Positions 25,718-33,780 of a DNA stretch of 49,026 nt are shown here, piece after piece; the first letter of the stretch is position 1, and the number at the start of each line of letters is the position of its first letter. The notes under the pieces are model-generated. The model saw nothing but the letters and a program-made list of their open reading frames with translations. It was not told the DNA's origin and did no database searches. A program made the position numbers and the translations under genes. The stretch is taken from the NCBI GenBank assembly GCA_964442435.1, contig CAYTZG010000015.1, positions 1 to 49,026 of the forward strand, written 5' to 3'. The stretch comes from CAMXAS01 sp964442435. GTDB lineage: Bacteria > Bacteroidota > Bacteroidia > Bacteroidales > P3.

Positions 25718-25944
25718 CGCAACAATTCTTTTACCTGTTCCACACTGAGCCGTTTCCCTTTGGCCACCACCTTGCCGTCAACGACAAGCGCCGGTAGCGT
25801 CATCACATGATAGGCCATGATGTTCATCAAGTCTTCCTCCTTGATAATCCGCGCGTCTATGCCGAGTTGGTTCACCGCGTCCTGAACCGTGTTGAAAAGC
25901 GCCTTGCAATTGGCGCATCCGGTTCCCAATACTTTGATTTCCAT
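25714..25944 (-). CDS. Small redox-active thioredoxin-like protein (ArsE-like)
   Basis: 76 residues. A minimal thioredoxin/glutaredoxin fold with a CxxC centre at C10-C13 (VLGTGCANCKALF) and cis-Pro region MTLPALVVDGKVV. The start at 25944 is the ATG directly before EIKVLGTGC. It lies between the ArsG-like and ArsP-like permease genes (17 bp after the former, ATGA overlap with the latter). Proteins of this kind accompany ArsF and ArsG homologues in organoarsenical resistance sets; a role as thiol reductant or metalloid carrier is inferred. Confidence 0.8.
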   Translation of the reverse strand: MEIKVLGTGCANCKALFNTVQDAVNQLGIDARIIKEEDLMNIMAYHVMTLPALVVDGKVVAKGKRLSVEQVKELLR

Positions 25945-25961
25945 ATCGTATTTGGTTATGA

Positions 25962-26669
25962 TTAAAAGTACATGATAATAAAATAGTAGAGACCAACCCC
26001 TATGAAAAGGACACCCACGATAAAGTTGAGCCATTTCTGCAACGCCTGCATCTTGCCATAAAACGCACCGATATGCTGCACGCTGAATGCAAGTATCCAC
26101 GCCACCACCAATACGGGGAGCGCCGTAGCCACCGCAAACAGTATCAACAGCGTCCATCCCGCCGTAACGGTAACGGACATCGGAATCAGCATACCGAAAT
26201 AAAAAATGCCGCTCGACGGACAGAATGCAAGCGCAAAAAGTACACCGAGCGACAACGCGCCCCAGCCGCCTTTCTTTGCCAATCCCTCGCCTTGACCGTT
26301 GAAACCGAAAGACGGCAGTTTGATTTTGTAACCGAACAACATAAACGCCCCCATGAGCAGCAACATGGGGCCAACCAAACGTTCTCCCCACCGGCTGATG
26401 CCCTTCTGTATGCCGAACACGCTCGCGCCCTCTTTGAGCACGGCCATCAGGATGATGCCCAAAACGGTATAAGCCAACATACGGCCTACAGTATAAAGCA
26501 GACCGTTGCGGAAAATCCGACGCCGGTTTTCGATATCCTTGCCGATAAAGCCTATAGCCGCCACATTGGTAGCTAACGGACAGGGCGATATGGCGGTAAG
26601 CAACCCCAGCAGGAATGCCGAAACCGCCGGCGCCGTGCCATTGTCGAGCAAGGTTTGCAGCCATTCCAT
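25962..26669 (-). CDS. CcdA/DsbD-like transporter, ArsG-like
   Basis: 235 residues, six or so membrane helices. It has the CcdA-type repeated motif with Pro and Cys in membrane segments: LTAISPCPLATNVAAIGF near residue 25 and FALAFCPSSGIFYFGM near 145. These cysteines are expected to shuttle electrons across the membrane, or, in the ArsG branch, to help export aromatic arsenicals. The start codon shares one base with the stop of the upstream ArsF-like gene (TAATG), so translation is probably coupled. Confidence 0.78.
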   Translation of the reverse strand: MEWLQTLLDNGTAPAVSAFLLGLLTAISPCPLATNVAAIGFIGKDIENRRRIFRNGLLYTVGRMLAYTVLGIILMAVLKEGASVFGIQKGISRWGERLVGPMLLLMGAFMLFGYKIKLPSFGFNGQGEGLAKKGGWGALSLGVLFALAFCPSSGIFYFGMLIPMSVTVTAGWTLLILFAVATALPVLVVAWILAFSVQHIGAFYGKMQALQKWLNFIVGVLFIGVGLYYFIIMYF

Positions 26670-27097
26670 TATTGCAAGCCCTCTCTTATTTTATCGGAAA
26701 GCCCGGCTTTGAAAACATCCGTTTTCTTGCGGGCGTTGGCAAAACCGAAATCCGTCAGGTTGTGGCGGGTTTCCTTACCGCCTTTCCACGCATTCACAAA
26801 CAATGCAGACCAAGTGACTTCGTATCGGTCGGCCAAGGCTTCGCCATCGGGCGTGGATATATCCACGGTCTTGAATACCACGCGGCCACACTTGACCTCA
26901 TCGGCAAACAGGGATTCCACCACGTCCCGCGCATTTTGTTCAATGGCCATACAAGTGGCACATCGTTGTTTCCCGTGGAAATAAACCACCTCTACATAAT
27001 CCTTAACCGGCCCGGTTACCGCAACAGCCGTTTCGGGACGGTGACCGCACGACATCAGCCCCATCAAAAGGGTCAGCGTCAACATCATCTGTTTCAT
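26669..27097 (-). CDS. Thioredoxin-fold lipoprotein, ArsF-like
   Basis: 142 residues. Lipoprotein signal ending LMSC (C17), then a thioredoxin-like domain with CATC (YFHGKQRCATCMAIE) and the region VDISTPDGEALADRYEVTWSALFVNAW. It resembles the ArsF family found next to ArsG in Bacteroidota, labelled a nitrophenyl compound reductase subunit; the match is from memory. It is anchored outside the inner membrane and could pass electrons between the CcdA-like protein and an arsenical. First structural gene after arsR. Confidence 0.72.
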   Translation of the reverse strand: MKQMMLTLTLLMGLMSCGHRPETAVAVTGPVKDYVEVVYFHGKQRCATCMAIEQNARDVVESLFADEVKCGRVVFKTVDISTPDGEALADRYEVTWSALFVNAWKGGKETRHNLTDFGFANARKKTDVFKAGLSDKIREGLQ

Positions 27098-27122
27098 ATC
27101 AGCACTTTTACATTGTTAGTCT

Positions 27123-27138
27123 TTCGCCTAATTACGAA
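27123..27138. promoter_or_regulatory. Second ArsR-type operator, between arsR and arsF-like
   Basis: TTCG-N8-CGAA, sharing AATTACGAACAATAA with the operator at the arsR promoter. It lies between arsR and the structural genes, so the regulator could also control an internal promoter or block elongation. Confidence 0.6.
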
Positions 27139-27156
27139 CAATAAAACCAAAAAAAA

Positions 27157-27483
27157 TCAACAACAACGCTTCTTTTTAGCGAAACATCCGTTTTCAAACA
27201 TCCCGGAGAAAAGTTCCTTGGCCTCTTCCCAATTTTCGGGGTTAATGCAATACTTCACTTTCGGCGGTTCAATCGTGCCTTGAATAAGCCCCGCTTCTTT
27301 CAATTCACTGAGATGTTGCGAAACGGTCGCCTTGGCGATAGGCAATACCTCGTGGATATCACCGAAAAAACACTCACTGCGTTGGGATAGGAAATGCAGT
27401 ATCGCAATGCGCGTGGGATGCCCCATCGCCTTTGCGAATCTCGCAAGCCGCTCCTGTTCCGGTGTTATCTCCAATTTTGCCAT
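27157..27483 (-). CDS. arsR: ArsR-family metalloregulator
   Basis: 108 residues from the ATG at 27483. The frame opens further upstream to 27525, but those codons overlap the promoter. Winged helix: LARFAKAMGHPTRIAILHFLSQR, ECFFGDIHEVLPIAKATVSQHLSELKEAGLI. Candidate metalloid ligands are C46-type Cys in SECFFGD and the C-terminal cluster GCFAKKKRCC. Derepresses the operon on binding As(III), Sb(III) or an organoarsenical, by family analogy. First gene of the five-gene cassette. Confidence 0.9.
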   Translation of the reverse strand: MAKLEITPEQERLARFAKAMGHPTRIAILHFLSQRSECFFGDIHEVLPIAKATVSQHLSELKEAGLIQGTIEPPKVKYCINPENWEEAKELFSGMFENGCFAKKKRCC

Positions 27484-27497
27484 CTCTGCACGCTTTC

Positions 27498-27534
27498 TGT
27501 TCGCAAAATTACGAACAATAATCAAAATTACAAA
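27498..27534 (-). promoter_or_regulatory. arsR promoter with overlapping operator
   Basis: Minus strand TTTG (27534-27531), 19-bp spacer, TAATTTTG (27511-27504). The -7 element is enclosed by the inverted repeat TGTTCG-N8-CGAACA (27498-27517), so a bound ArsR would cover it. Confidence 0.8.
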
Positions 27535-27549
27535 ATCCCGACCGAAGCA

Positions 27550-28029
27550 TCAAGGTTCCGCGCCGTCCTCGTCCCCCACTTCCACGTTCAGGTCTTTGGC
27601 CCATTCGCGGAGCAGGGCGGCCTCGAAGCCGCGCGAGAGGGCGGTTTGCCAGCCTTTGATCTGCAACACCGCACGCCCCGTGCTTTCGTAGTCGGACTCG
27701 TCGATTTCGGAAAGCCCGTCGGCCACGTCGCCGGCCGAAATGCCCTTGGCCCGCAGCCCCATGATGATTTTGCGGCGGCCCCAGTGGTTCTGTCGGAACT
27801 TACCGCGGCAATACGCGCGGGCAAAGCGGTTCTCGTTTAAAAAGCCCTCGGCCTCCAAACGGTCTATCCAACGCGCCGTCTCGGCCGCGCCCCGCACGCC
27901 CAAGCCCGACAGTTTGAGCCGCACTTCCTGCCGGCAGCGTTCCTGATACGCGCAATAGCGCGCCAATTTTTGAAACAGGGCCACCTCATCGGCGGCCCTG
28001 TCCGTAAACGTTTGTTCCACGTTCAACAA
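27550..28029 (-). CDS. recX: RecX, RecA-modulating protein
   Basis: 159 residues, the normal RecX length, with the three-helix repeats of the family (LARYCAYQERCRQEVRLKL, IDRLEAEGFLNENRFARAYCRGKF, GRRKIIMGLRAKGIS). RecX binds RecA filaments and limits their activity. It starts 2 bp after the stop of the pepC-like gene, so it is the last gene of the trkA operon. Its last ~21 codons lie in the right-hand copy of the 64-bp direct repeat, and the final residues (DGAEP) differ from those encoded by the detached fragment at 24672 (DDAEIEG), so its tail was probably exchanged when the ars cassette entered. Confidence 0.92.
   Translation of the reverse strand: MLNVEQTFTDRAADEVALFQKLARYCAYQERCRQEVRLKLSGLGVRGAAETARWIDRLEAEGFLNENRFARAYCRGKFRQNHWGRRKIIMGLRAKGISAGDVADGLSEIDESDYESTGRAVLQIKGWQTALSRGFEAALLREWAKDLNVEVGDEDGAEP
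27556..27619 (-). repeat. Right 64-bp direct repeat flanking the ars cassette
   Basis: It lies inside the recX 3' end and matches 24684-24747 at 63 of 64 positions. It begins 22 bp beyond the -33 element of the arsR promoter, so the cassette has almost no spare DNA. Confidence 0.95.
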
Positions 28030-28031
28030 GC

Positions 28032-29231
28032 TTATTCAGCCATCTTGGCCTTTACCGCTTCGGGCAGCGCATCCTTGTGCACCATGATATCCAACGTCTT
28101 GGCGCGGAAAAACGCTTCCGACATATAGATATAGCCCTTGTACGGGTTGGAGGTATTCCAGGAGTTCTTGATCTTATAGTACTTGTTGCCGTTTTGGTCG
28201 TAAGCGATGCCTACGAGGTGCATACCGTGGTCGTCGGTGGAGCTCCAGTCTTCGTAGCCTTTCTGACGTTCGGCCTGGTCGATGCTCTTTTCGGGCACGA
28301 TTTTCTCGAACTTATAGGCGGCGTCTTTCTTTTCCTTGTCGGACATGCTCTCCCATTTGTCGCGGTCGGTACCCTTGATGTCCTCACTCTCCTCGTCGGG
28401 CACGATGGCCACGCCGTTCTTCCACGAGAAACCGCGTTCGCTCACGTCGCCGCCCCATACAAGCGTATAGCCTTTCATAATGGCGCTGTCCACCACGGCT
28501 TCGAACTCATCCAACGGCAGGTTGAACACCATGCCGTGGTTCCAGTTGTCGGGCACGTCCATTTCATAATAGGTATAGAACGGATGGTGCGTGAACGACG
28601 TCAGCTTTACATAGTCGGACGCTTTCAAGCCCAACTCGTCGGCGAAGCTGCGCGGCGTATAGGTCTTGCCGTTGTATTCGAATTCGGTCGGGTTCTGGCC
28701 GAAATAGGCTTCCAGAATGCCGTTGTAAGCCGTGCGCCAGGCCGGCGTCAAGGCCTTGCCGCCGACAACCGCTTCGAGATAACCTTTCAGTACACGGTCC
28801 AACTCGCTGTGGTCGTGCTTGTCGGAACCGTAGTTCAGGCCCGCGAACACTTCTTCGGGCACGATACCGTGCGATTCCAAAACATCCACCACATCGTTGC
28901 TCGCGCCGCCCGTGGGGAAATAAGCGTCACCGTGCAGACGCACATACTTGTCGCCTTTCTTTACATAGCAGATATATACAGGATACATATCCGACAGATC
29001 GAACTCGCCCTTACCCATGCGCAGCAACTCCGATTCCAGGAACGAAACCGCCGAGAAGCTCCAGCAGGTACCGGAACGGTATTGGTCTTTGACCGGCGTA
29101 GCGGGCGCTTCTTTCTTTACCGTAAAGACGTAAGCGCCTTTTTTGTCGTCGGTTTTCTTCTTTTGGGCGTTACCCAAACCGGGCGCCGCGATCAGAGCCG
29201 CCATCGCCCACAACATCCATTGTTTTTTCAT
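28032..29231 (-). CDS. Exported C1-family cysteine peptidase (aminopeptidase C/bleomycin-hydrolase-like)
   Basis: 399 residues with a signal peptide (cleavage after GLGNA, about residue 22). The catalytic triad is visible: C56 in RSGTCWSFS, His in DDHGMHLVGIA near 335 and Asn in IKNSWN near 354. Unlike cytosolic PepC it is exported and probably trims peptides in the periplasm or outside the cell, which suits an amino-acid-fermenting gut-type Bacteroidales. It begins 18 bp after the arginase-like gene and ends 2 bp before recX. Confidence 0.9.
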   Translation of the reverse strand: MKKQWMLWAMAALIAAPGLGNAQKKKTDDKKGAYVFTVKKEAPATPVKDQYRSGTCWSFSAVSFLESELLRMGKGEFDLSDMYPVYICYVKKGDKYVRLHGDAYFPTGGASNDVVDVLESHGIVPEEVFAGLNYGSDKHDHSELDRVLKGYLEAVVGGKALTPAWRTAYNGILEAYFGQNPTEFEYNGKTYTPRSFADELGLKASDYVKLTSFTHHPFYTYYEMDVPDNWNHGMVFNLPLDEFEAVVDSAIMKGYTLVWGGDVSERGFSWKNGVAIVPDEESEDIKGTDRDKWESMSDKEKKDAAYKFEKIVPEKSIDQAERQKGYEDWSSTDDHGMHLVGIAYDQNGNKYYKIKNSWNTSNPYKGYIYMSEAFFRAKTLDIMVHKDALPEAVKAKMAE

Positions 29232-29249
29232 AACTATATATATTTAGTT

Positions 29250-30404
29250 TTATTTTATACGACGGTAAGCCCGCCACCAGCGTTCGGGCTTGTTGCCCTC
29301 CACGGCCTGTTCGTAGTCTTTATAGGTACACGGAATGAAATAATGACGGCCGTAACGCTGTTTCTGTTCCTCCGTGCACGGCAGGAGCACCCACCAGCGG
29401 TCGGTCTGCTTGCACTTGTAGAACTCCACGTCCGGCTCGTCGCCCTCGCCCATGACCTTATATACCTTGTATTCGTATTGCCCTTCGAGCGGGTGGTCGT
29501 TGATGCGGTATTCCACCCCCTCTATGAAGCACCACAGCATCTGCGCCTGCAACATGGCCGAGCGGCCGTCGGGGTCGCAAGCCGGGTGGTAGTCGAAAAA
29601 GCCCACCGACGACACCTGGTAGCTGGTGCCGGCGTAGCGCATGAGCTGACAGATTTCCTCTGCCGAAAAGCCTGTCGGGAACGCATAGGCGTTGCCGGGC
29701 GCGTCGGCCTTGCGGACCGCCGCCATATCGACGCTCACGCAGTCGGCACCGCGCAAGGCCGGCTCCGCTTCCGCGATGCTGCCGTGCAACAGCCCGAAGC
29801 GGTAGTCGTCGAACTGCAGACGCTCCATGAGGTCGAAAGCGGCCGCGTCGTTCAGATAGACCTGGTTGCCGAGGTTGATGTAGTTGAAGATATGGTTGGG
29901 TGACTGCGTGACGACGCGCCCCATATACGATTTGTTGCCGATGGGCCCTTCGGGCGAACCGAGGTCGAAGCCCGAATCAATCGTGAGCAGCGTGATGGCC
30001 TGCCGCATACGCGCGTAGGCACGGCTCACGGCATAGGTCACATCCTGCGAGCCGCCGAGCACCACCACCAGCGTGCCTTGCAAGAGCAGGCGGTAGCAGA
30101 CTTCCTCCACGGCCGCATACGTGTCTTCGACGCCCTGCCCCGTGCGCAGCCGCCCCAAATCGGCGATTTTGCCGTAAAAGGCGTGCGGGTGCAACCGATA
30201 GAAGCACGCGCGCACCCGGTCCGCCCCGTCGCAGACCTGACCGGCATTCTCGCCACGGCTCTCCGCCACACTGAAAATGCCAATCCGTTTGCCTAACAAA
30301 TCGGGGAAACCGGCCTCTTGCGTATATACTTCCGCCACGCCTTGCCAGTCGCCGCCCACAGGCACATCTACCGGCTCAAACCATTCATCCAACTCCATAT
30401 CCAT
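29250..30404 (-). CDS. Arginase/formimidoylglutamase-fold protein with altered metal site
   Basis: 384 residues. The ureohydrolase fold is recognisable from VVLGGSQDVTYAV, TIDSGFDLG and SVDMAAVRKADAPG, which stand where true arginases have GGDHS, DAHAD and SxDxDxxDP. By this alignment one His becomes Gln, the His of DAHxD becomes Gly and the second Asp of DxD becomes Ala, so a two-manganese site is unlikely to form. Bacteroidota homologues are often annotated formimidoylglutamase; here that activity is doubtful. It sits between trkH (12 bp) and the exported peptidase gene (18 bp). There is no signal peptide, so it is cytosolic. Confidence 0.7.
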   Translation of the reverse strand: MDMELDEWFEPVDVPVGGDWQGVAEVYTQEAGFPDLLGKRIGIFSVAESRGENAGQVCDGADRVRACFYRLHPHAFYGKIADLGRLRTGQGVEDTYAAVEEVCYRLLLQGTLVVVLGGSQDVTYAVSRAYARMRQAITLLTIDSGFDLGSPEGPIGNKSYMGRVVTQSPNHIFNYINLGNQVYLNDAAAFDLMERLQFDDYRFGLLHGSIAEAEPALRGADCVSVDMAAVRKADAPGNAYAFPTGFSAEEICQLMRYAGTSYQVSSVGFFDYHPACDPDGRSAMLQAQMLWCFIEGVEYRINDHPLEGQYEYKVYKVMGEGDEPDVEFYKCKQTDRWWVLLPCTEEQKQRYGRHYFIPCTYKDYEQAVEGNKPERWWRAYRRIK

Positions 30405-30416
30405 AACGCAACTATT

Positions 30417-31892
30417 TTACTTGTTCTTCCAAAACGACGGCATGCCTATGAGCAACACCGTAAACAAACCCAAACGCCCCACGAGCATCAACCACATCGA
30501 AAGCCATTTGGCGATGGCCGGATAGTCAGTCACCGCGCACAGGCTGCACACCTGCCCCGTTACCGGGCCTATGTTGCTCATGCTCGAAAACGAGATGGCG
30601 AACGAGGTGACGAGGTCGAAGCCGCAGAACGCGAAACACACGGCCCCCACCATGCCCACCAGCACGTAGAGGAAAAAGAACGCCAGCACCTGCCGTATAA
30701 CCTCCTGCCCCAACACGCGGCCATTGTATTTGAGCGGCAGCACCGCACGCGGATGGGCGGCGCGCTTGAATTCCAGCAAGGTGTTCTTGAACATGAGCAC
30801 GAAGCGCGAGAGCTTCATGGCCCCCGTCGATGAGCCGGAACACGCGCCCACGACCATGAGCGACAGCAACACCCACTGCAAACCGGCCGGCCAGAGCGAG
30901 AAATCCGAACTGACGAAACCCGTCGTCGTGCCGATGGAGACGCATTGGAACGCGGCCAGACGGAAGGCTTCCTCCGCCCTGAACCGCCCCGAAGCCGACA
31001 GATACAACGCCACGGAAGCCAGCAGGCAGAGCACGAGCATATAGATGCCGTAGGCCCGCAGTTCCTCGTCGCGCGCCACCCGTGTAAATTGTTTCTTGAC
31101 CATGAAATAATACATCATGTAGTTGATGCCCGACAGGAACATGAACAGCAACACGATGTACTGCACGAGCGGCGTGGCCGAAACCAAACTGTCCGGATAG
31201 GTGGAGAAGCCGCCCGTGGCCACCGTCGAAAGCGCGTGACACAAGGCGTCGTGGAACGACATGCCCGCCAAACCGAGCAGTATCGTTTCCGCGAACGTCA
31301 GGATAATATATACCGCACAGATGATTTTGGCCGTATCCTTGAGGCGGGGTTGGGAACGGTGGTCCATGGAGCCCGTCATTTCGGCCGCGAACAGCGCGTA
31401 GCCGGCCAGGCCCATGGCGGGCAGGGCCGCTATCATGAAGATGATGATGCCCAAACCGCCTATCCATTGCGTGAGCGCGCGCCACAGTAGGATGCTCTCC
31501 GGCAGCACGGACGGGTCTTGGAATACCGACGAACCCGTGGTCGTGAAACCGGAAACGCTTTCGTAAAACGCATCGGCGAAACCGTCGGTCAGCCCCGTCA
31601 GATAATACGGCAGGGCCGAAAACACCGCCATGACGAGCCACGCCAGCACCACGGTCAGGAAGCCGTCGCGCACGCGGAACGCGGCCGTATGCCGCCATAC
31701 CTTCCGCATATACCGTGACGAAAGCCCGATGAGGATGCCCGCCAACGCCAAGCCACCGAAGACCGGCCGCGTGGCGCAGGCCGTCTCGTGCGTGAACCAC
31801 GCCCACAGGAACGGCAACAGCATCATGATGCCCACCATCCCCAGCAGGAGGCACAGCAACTTGACGATGATGGCGGTACTCTTGTTTTTCAT
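30417..31892 (-). CDS. trkH: Trk potassium uptake membrane subunit TrkH
   Basis: 491 residues, mostly membrane helices arranged as the repeated M1-P-M2 units of the Trk/Ktr family. Filter-like segments include SVSGFTTTGSSVF, STVATGGFSTY, SIGTTTGFVS and SFSSMSNIGPVTG. Takes up K+ together with the cytosolic gate TrkA, whose gene precedes it by 8 bp. Confidence 0.93.
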   Translation of the reverse strand: MKNKSTAIIVKLLCLLLGMVGIMMLLPFLWAWFTHETACATRPVFGGLALAGILIGLSSRYMRKVWRHTAAFRVRDGFLTVVLAWLVMAVFSALPYYLTGLTDGFADAFYESVSGFTTTGSSVFQDPSVLPESILLWRALTQWIGGLGIIIFMIAALPAMGLAGYALFAAEMTGSMDHRSQPRLKDTAKIICAVYIILTFAETILLGLAGMSFHDALCHALSTVATGGFSTYPDSLVSATPLVQYIVLLFMFLSGINYMMYYFMVKKQFTRVARDEELRAYGIYMLVLCLLASVALYLSASGRFRAEEAFRLAAFQCVSIGTTTGFVSSDFSLWPAGLQWVLLSLMVVGACSGSSTGAMKLSRFVLMFKNTLLEFKRAAHPRAVLPLKYNGRVLGQEVIRQVLAFFFLYVLVGMVGAVCFAFCGFDLVTSFAISFSSMSNIGPVTGQVCSLCAVTDYPAIAKWLSMWLMLVGRLGLFTVLLIGMPSFWKNK

Positions 31893-31900
31893 TCCGTCGC

Positions 31901-33247
31901 TTAATTGAACAGACCCGGCAACTTACGCACGGCATAGGGTTCGGCGAACACGACGACGCGGTCGCCGGCCTCGATGCGGAAATCGCCCACGGCTATGAAA
32001 CTCTGCGCGCCGCGTATCACGCCGCCGATAATGCTGCCCTCCGGCAGATGCAGGTGTTTGATGGCGCGGCGCGTGACCTTGGCGTCGGGCTTGACGACGA
32101 ATTCCAACACCTCGGCATCCACGCCGCTGAGCACCTTGGACGACTCCACTTCCGCATTCATCGTAAACCGCGCGATATAGCTGGCCGTAATGAGTTTCTT
32201 GTTGATAATCGTATCCACGCCCACGGTCTGCGCCAAGTCGATGTAGTCGATGTTTTCCACAAGCGCGATGGTCGTATGCACACCGGCTTTCTTGGCATAG
32301 AGGCAGGCCATGATGTTGGTTTCGGTGGAATCCGTTACGGCGATGAAGGCGTCCATCCGTTCCATGCCCTCGTCGCGCAACACGTCCAAATCGGTGGCGT
32401 CACCATTGATAATCAGCGTATCGCTCGACACTTCCGCCGCCACTTCCTCGCAACGCCGGCGGTCTTTCTCTATGAGCTTCACCTTCATGTCCTTCTCGAT
32501 GCGCAGCGTCGTCTGCTTGCCGATACGCCCCGCCCCCGCTATCATGACGTTGTTGATTTTCTTGTCGTGCGTGCCGGTGAGCGCAAAGAACGCCTCGGCG
32601 CTTTCGGGGCGCACGATGACATAGACCAAGTCGCCCGCCATCAGCGTATCCCCGCCCATGGGGATAATCGTGCGGCGGTTGCGGTGAACGGCCACGGCGC
32701 GGAAATCCAAATGGGGGTATTCTTCGGCGATACGGGCCAGCGTCTTGCCCACCAAGGGCGCATCGTCGTTGATACGCAACGACATAAGCCGCAGCAGGTT
32801 CTGCCCGAAATTAAACACCTCGGCGGTTCCCGAATGCTGCAACAGGTTGACGATTTCGTTGGAGGCGATACGCTCCGGACACACGCAACGGTCAACGCCC
32901 AGGCCCGAAAAAAACGCCCGCCGGTCGTCGCGGTTCATCTCCACCGTATTGACGCGCGCAATCGTGCGCTTGGCGCCCATTTTCTTGCCGATGATGCACG
33001 TAAGCAGATTGGGTTCCTCCTCGTGCAAGACCGAAATCAGCAAGTCCATATTGCGGACGTTGGCCTGATCCAACACGCTGACCGAGCAGGAGTCGCCCGT
33101 AATCGTCAACAGGTCGGTGCTGGCCTCCAAACGTTCCAACAAATCGCTGTGCGGGTCCACGACCACGATGTTGTGGTCTTCCACCACCGACAGCATACGC
33201 GCCAGATAAAACCCCACCTCGCCGTCTCCGGCTATCAGTATATTCAT
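31901..33247 (-). CDS. trkA: Trk potassium uptake regulatory subunit TrkA
   Basis: 448 residues with two RCK units, each a nucleotide-binding Rossmann domain plus a TrkA_C domain. The glycine motifs are IAGDGEVGFYLA at the N-terminus and IAGAGRIGKQT near residue 238. NAD(H) or ATP binding gates the TrkH channel. First gene of the operon trkA-trkH-arginase-like-peptidase-recX. Confidence 0.94.
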   Translation of the reverse strand: MNILIAGDGEVGFYLARMLSVVEDHNIVVVDPHSDLLERLEASTDLLTITGDSCSVSVLDQANVRNMDLLISVLHEEEPNLLTCIIGKKMGAKRTIARVNTVEMNRDDRRAFFSGLGVDRCVCPERIASNEIVNLLQHSGTAEVFNFGQNLLRLMSLRINDDAPLVGKTLARIAEEYPHLDFRAVAVHRNRRTIIPMGGDTLMAGDLVYVIVRPESAEAFFALTGTHDKKINNVMIAGAGRIGKQTTLRIEKDMKVKLIEKDRRRCEEVAAEVSSDTLIINGDATDLDVLRDEGMERMDAFIAVTDSTETNIMACLYAKKAGVHTTIALVENIDYIDLAQTVGVDTIINKKLITASYIARFTMNAEVESSKVLSGVDAEVLEFVVKPDAKVTRRAIKHLHLPEGSIIGGVIRGAQSFIAVGDFRIEAGDRVVVFAEPYAVRKLPGLFN

Positions 33248-33275
33248 GTATTCTTTACCTCTCTATTTCTAAGCG

Positions 33276-33308
33276 CAAATGTACGAAAAACCGAGCGCAG
33301 ACATCAAG
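33276..33308 (-). promoter_or_regulatory. Promoter of the trkA operon
   Basis: Minus strand CTTG (33308-33305), 21-bp spacer, TACATTTG (33283-33276), with 28 bp to the ATG. The -33 part lies in a small palindrome, TCAAGC-TT-GCTTGA (33304-33317). A near-copy of the -7 block (CACAAATGTACGAAAA) recurs at 33356-33371 without a -33 partner. Confidence 0.65.
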
Positions 33309-33378
33309 CTTGCTTGAATGTATGCCGAGGTGCGCAGTACATCTGTGCTATAAGCACAAATGTACGAAAAAAAATCCT

Positions 33379-33386
33379 TACTTTTG
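33379..33386 (+). promoter_or_regulatory. -7 element of the DUF4296 lipoprotein gene
   Basis: TACTTTTG, 25 bp upstream of the ATG at 33412; no clear -33 element. Confidence 0.5.
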
Positions 33387-33411
33387 CAGTCGGTTAAAAT
33401 TATTGCCTGCC

Positions 33412-33777
33412 ATGCAAAACAACACGAAACGTATCTTAGGCGGCCTGCTGCTCGCCACCGTCCTCTGCCTCGCCTCCGCCTGCCGGCATACGCCCAAGCC
33501 CCTGCTCTCGCCCGAACGGATGATTGAAATCGGCATGGACCTCCGTTTGGCCGAAGCGGATTTGGCAGCGCGCGTACCGGCCGGCGCAAGCCAAGACCTC
33601 ATAGAGACCCAAACGCAAAACATCTATGCGCCCATCCTGGCGCATTACGGCCTCAGCCTTGACGAATACCGCCAGAACGTACATTATTACCTCGGCAAGC
33701 CGCAGAAGATGCAGGCCATCCAAGACCAAATCGCCGAGCGGCTACGCGCCTTGGCCGACGAACCGGCGGCGGAATAA
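33412..33777 (+). CDS. DUF4296 lipoprotein
   Basis: 121 residues from the ATG at 33412; the frame is open upstream but those codons cover the promoter. Lipobox LASAC puts the lipidated Cys at about residue 24. The mature part (LSPERMIEIGMDLRLAEADLAAR, IYAPILAHYGLSLDEYRQNVHYY) fits DUF4296, a helical Bacteroidota lipoprotein family of unknown function. It converges with the HxlR gene, 3 bp between stops. Confidence 0.85.
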   Translation: MQNNTKRILGGLLLATVLCLASACRHTPKPLLSPERMIEIGMDLRLAEADLAARVPAGASQDLIETQTQNIYAPILAHYGLSLDEYRQNVHYYLGKPQKMQAIQDQIAERLRALADEPAAE

Positions 33778-33780
33778 GCG

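Noticed and set aside
19558..27619. One large integrative element carried by the tyrosine recombinase
   Set aside because: The direct repeats enclose only the ars operon, the recombinase lies outside them, and no mobilisation, replication or conjugation genes are present. The recombinase fits the adjacent inverted repeats better.
28077..29903. 608-codon plus-strand open frame over the peptidase and arginase-like genes
   Set aside because: It crosses two real genes; composition is typical of antisense frames.
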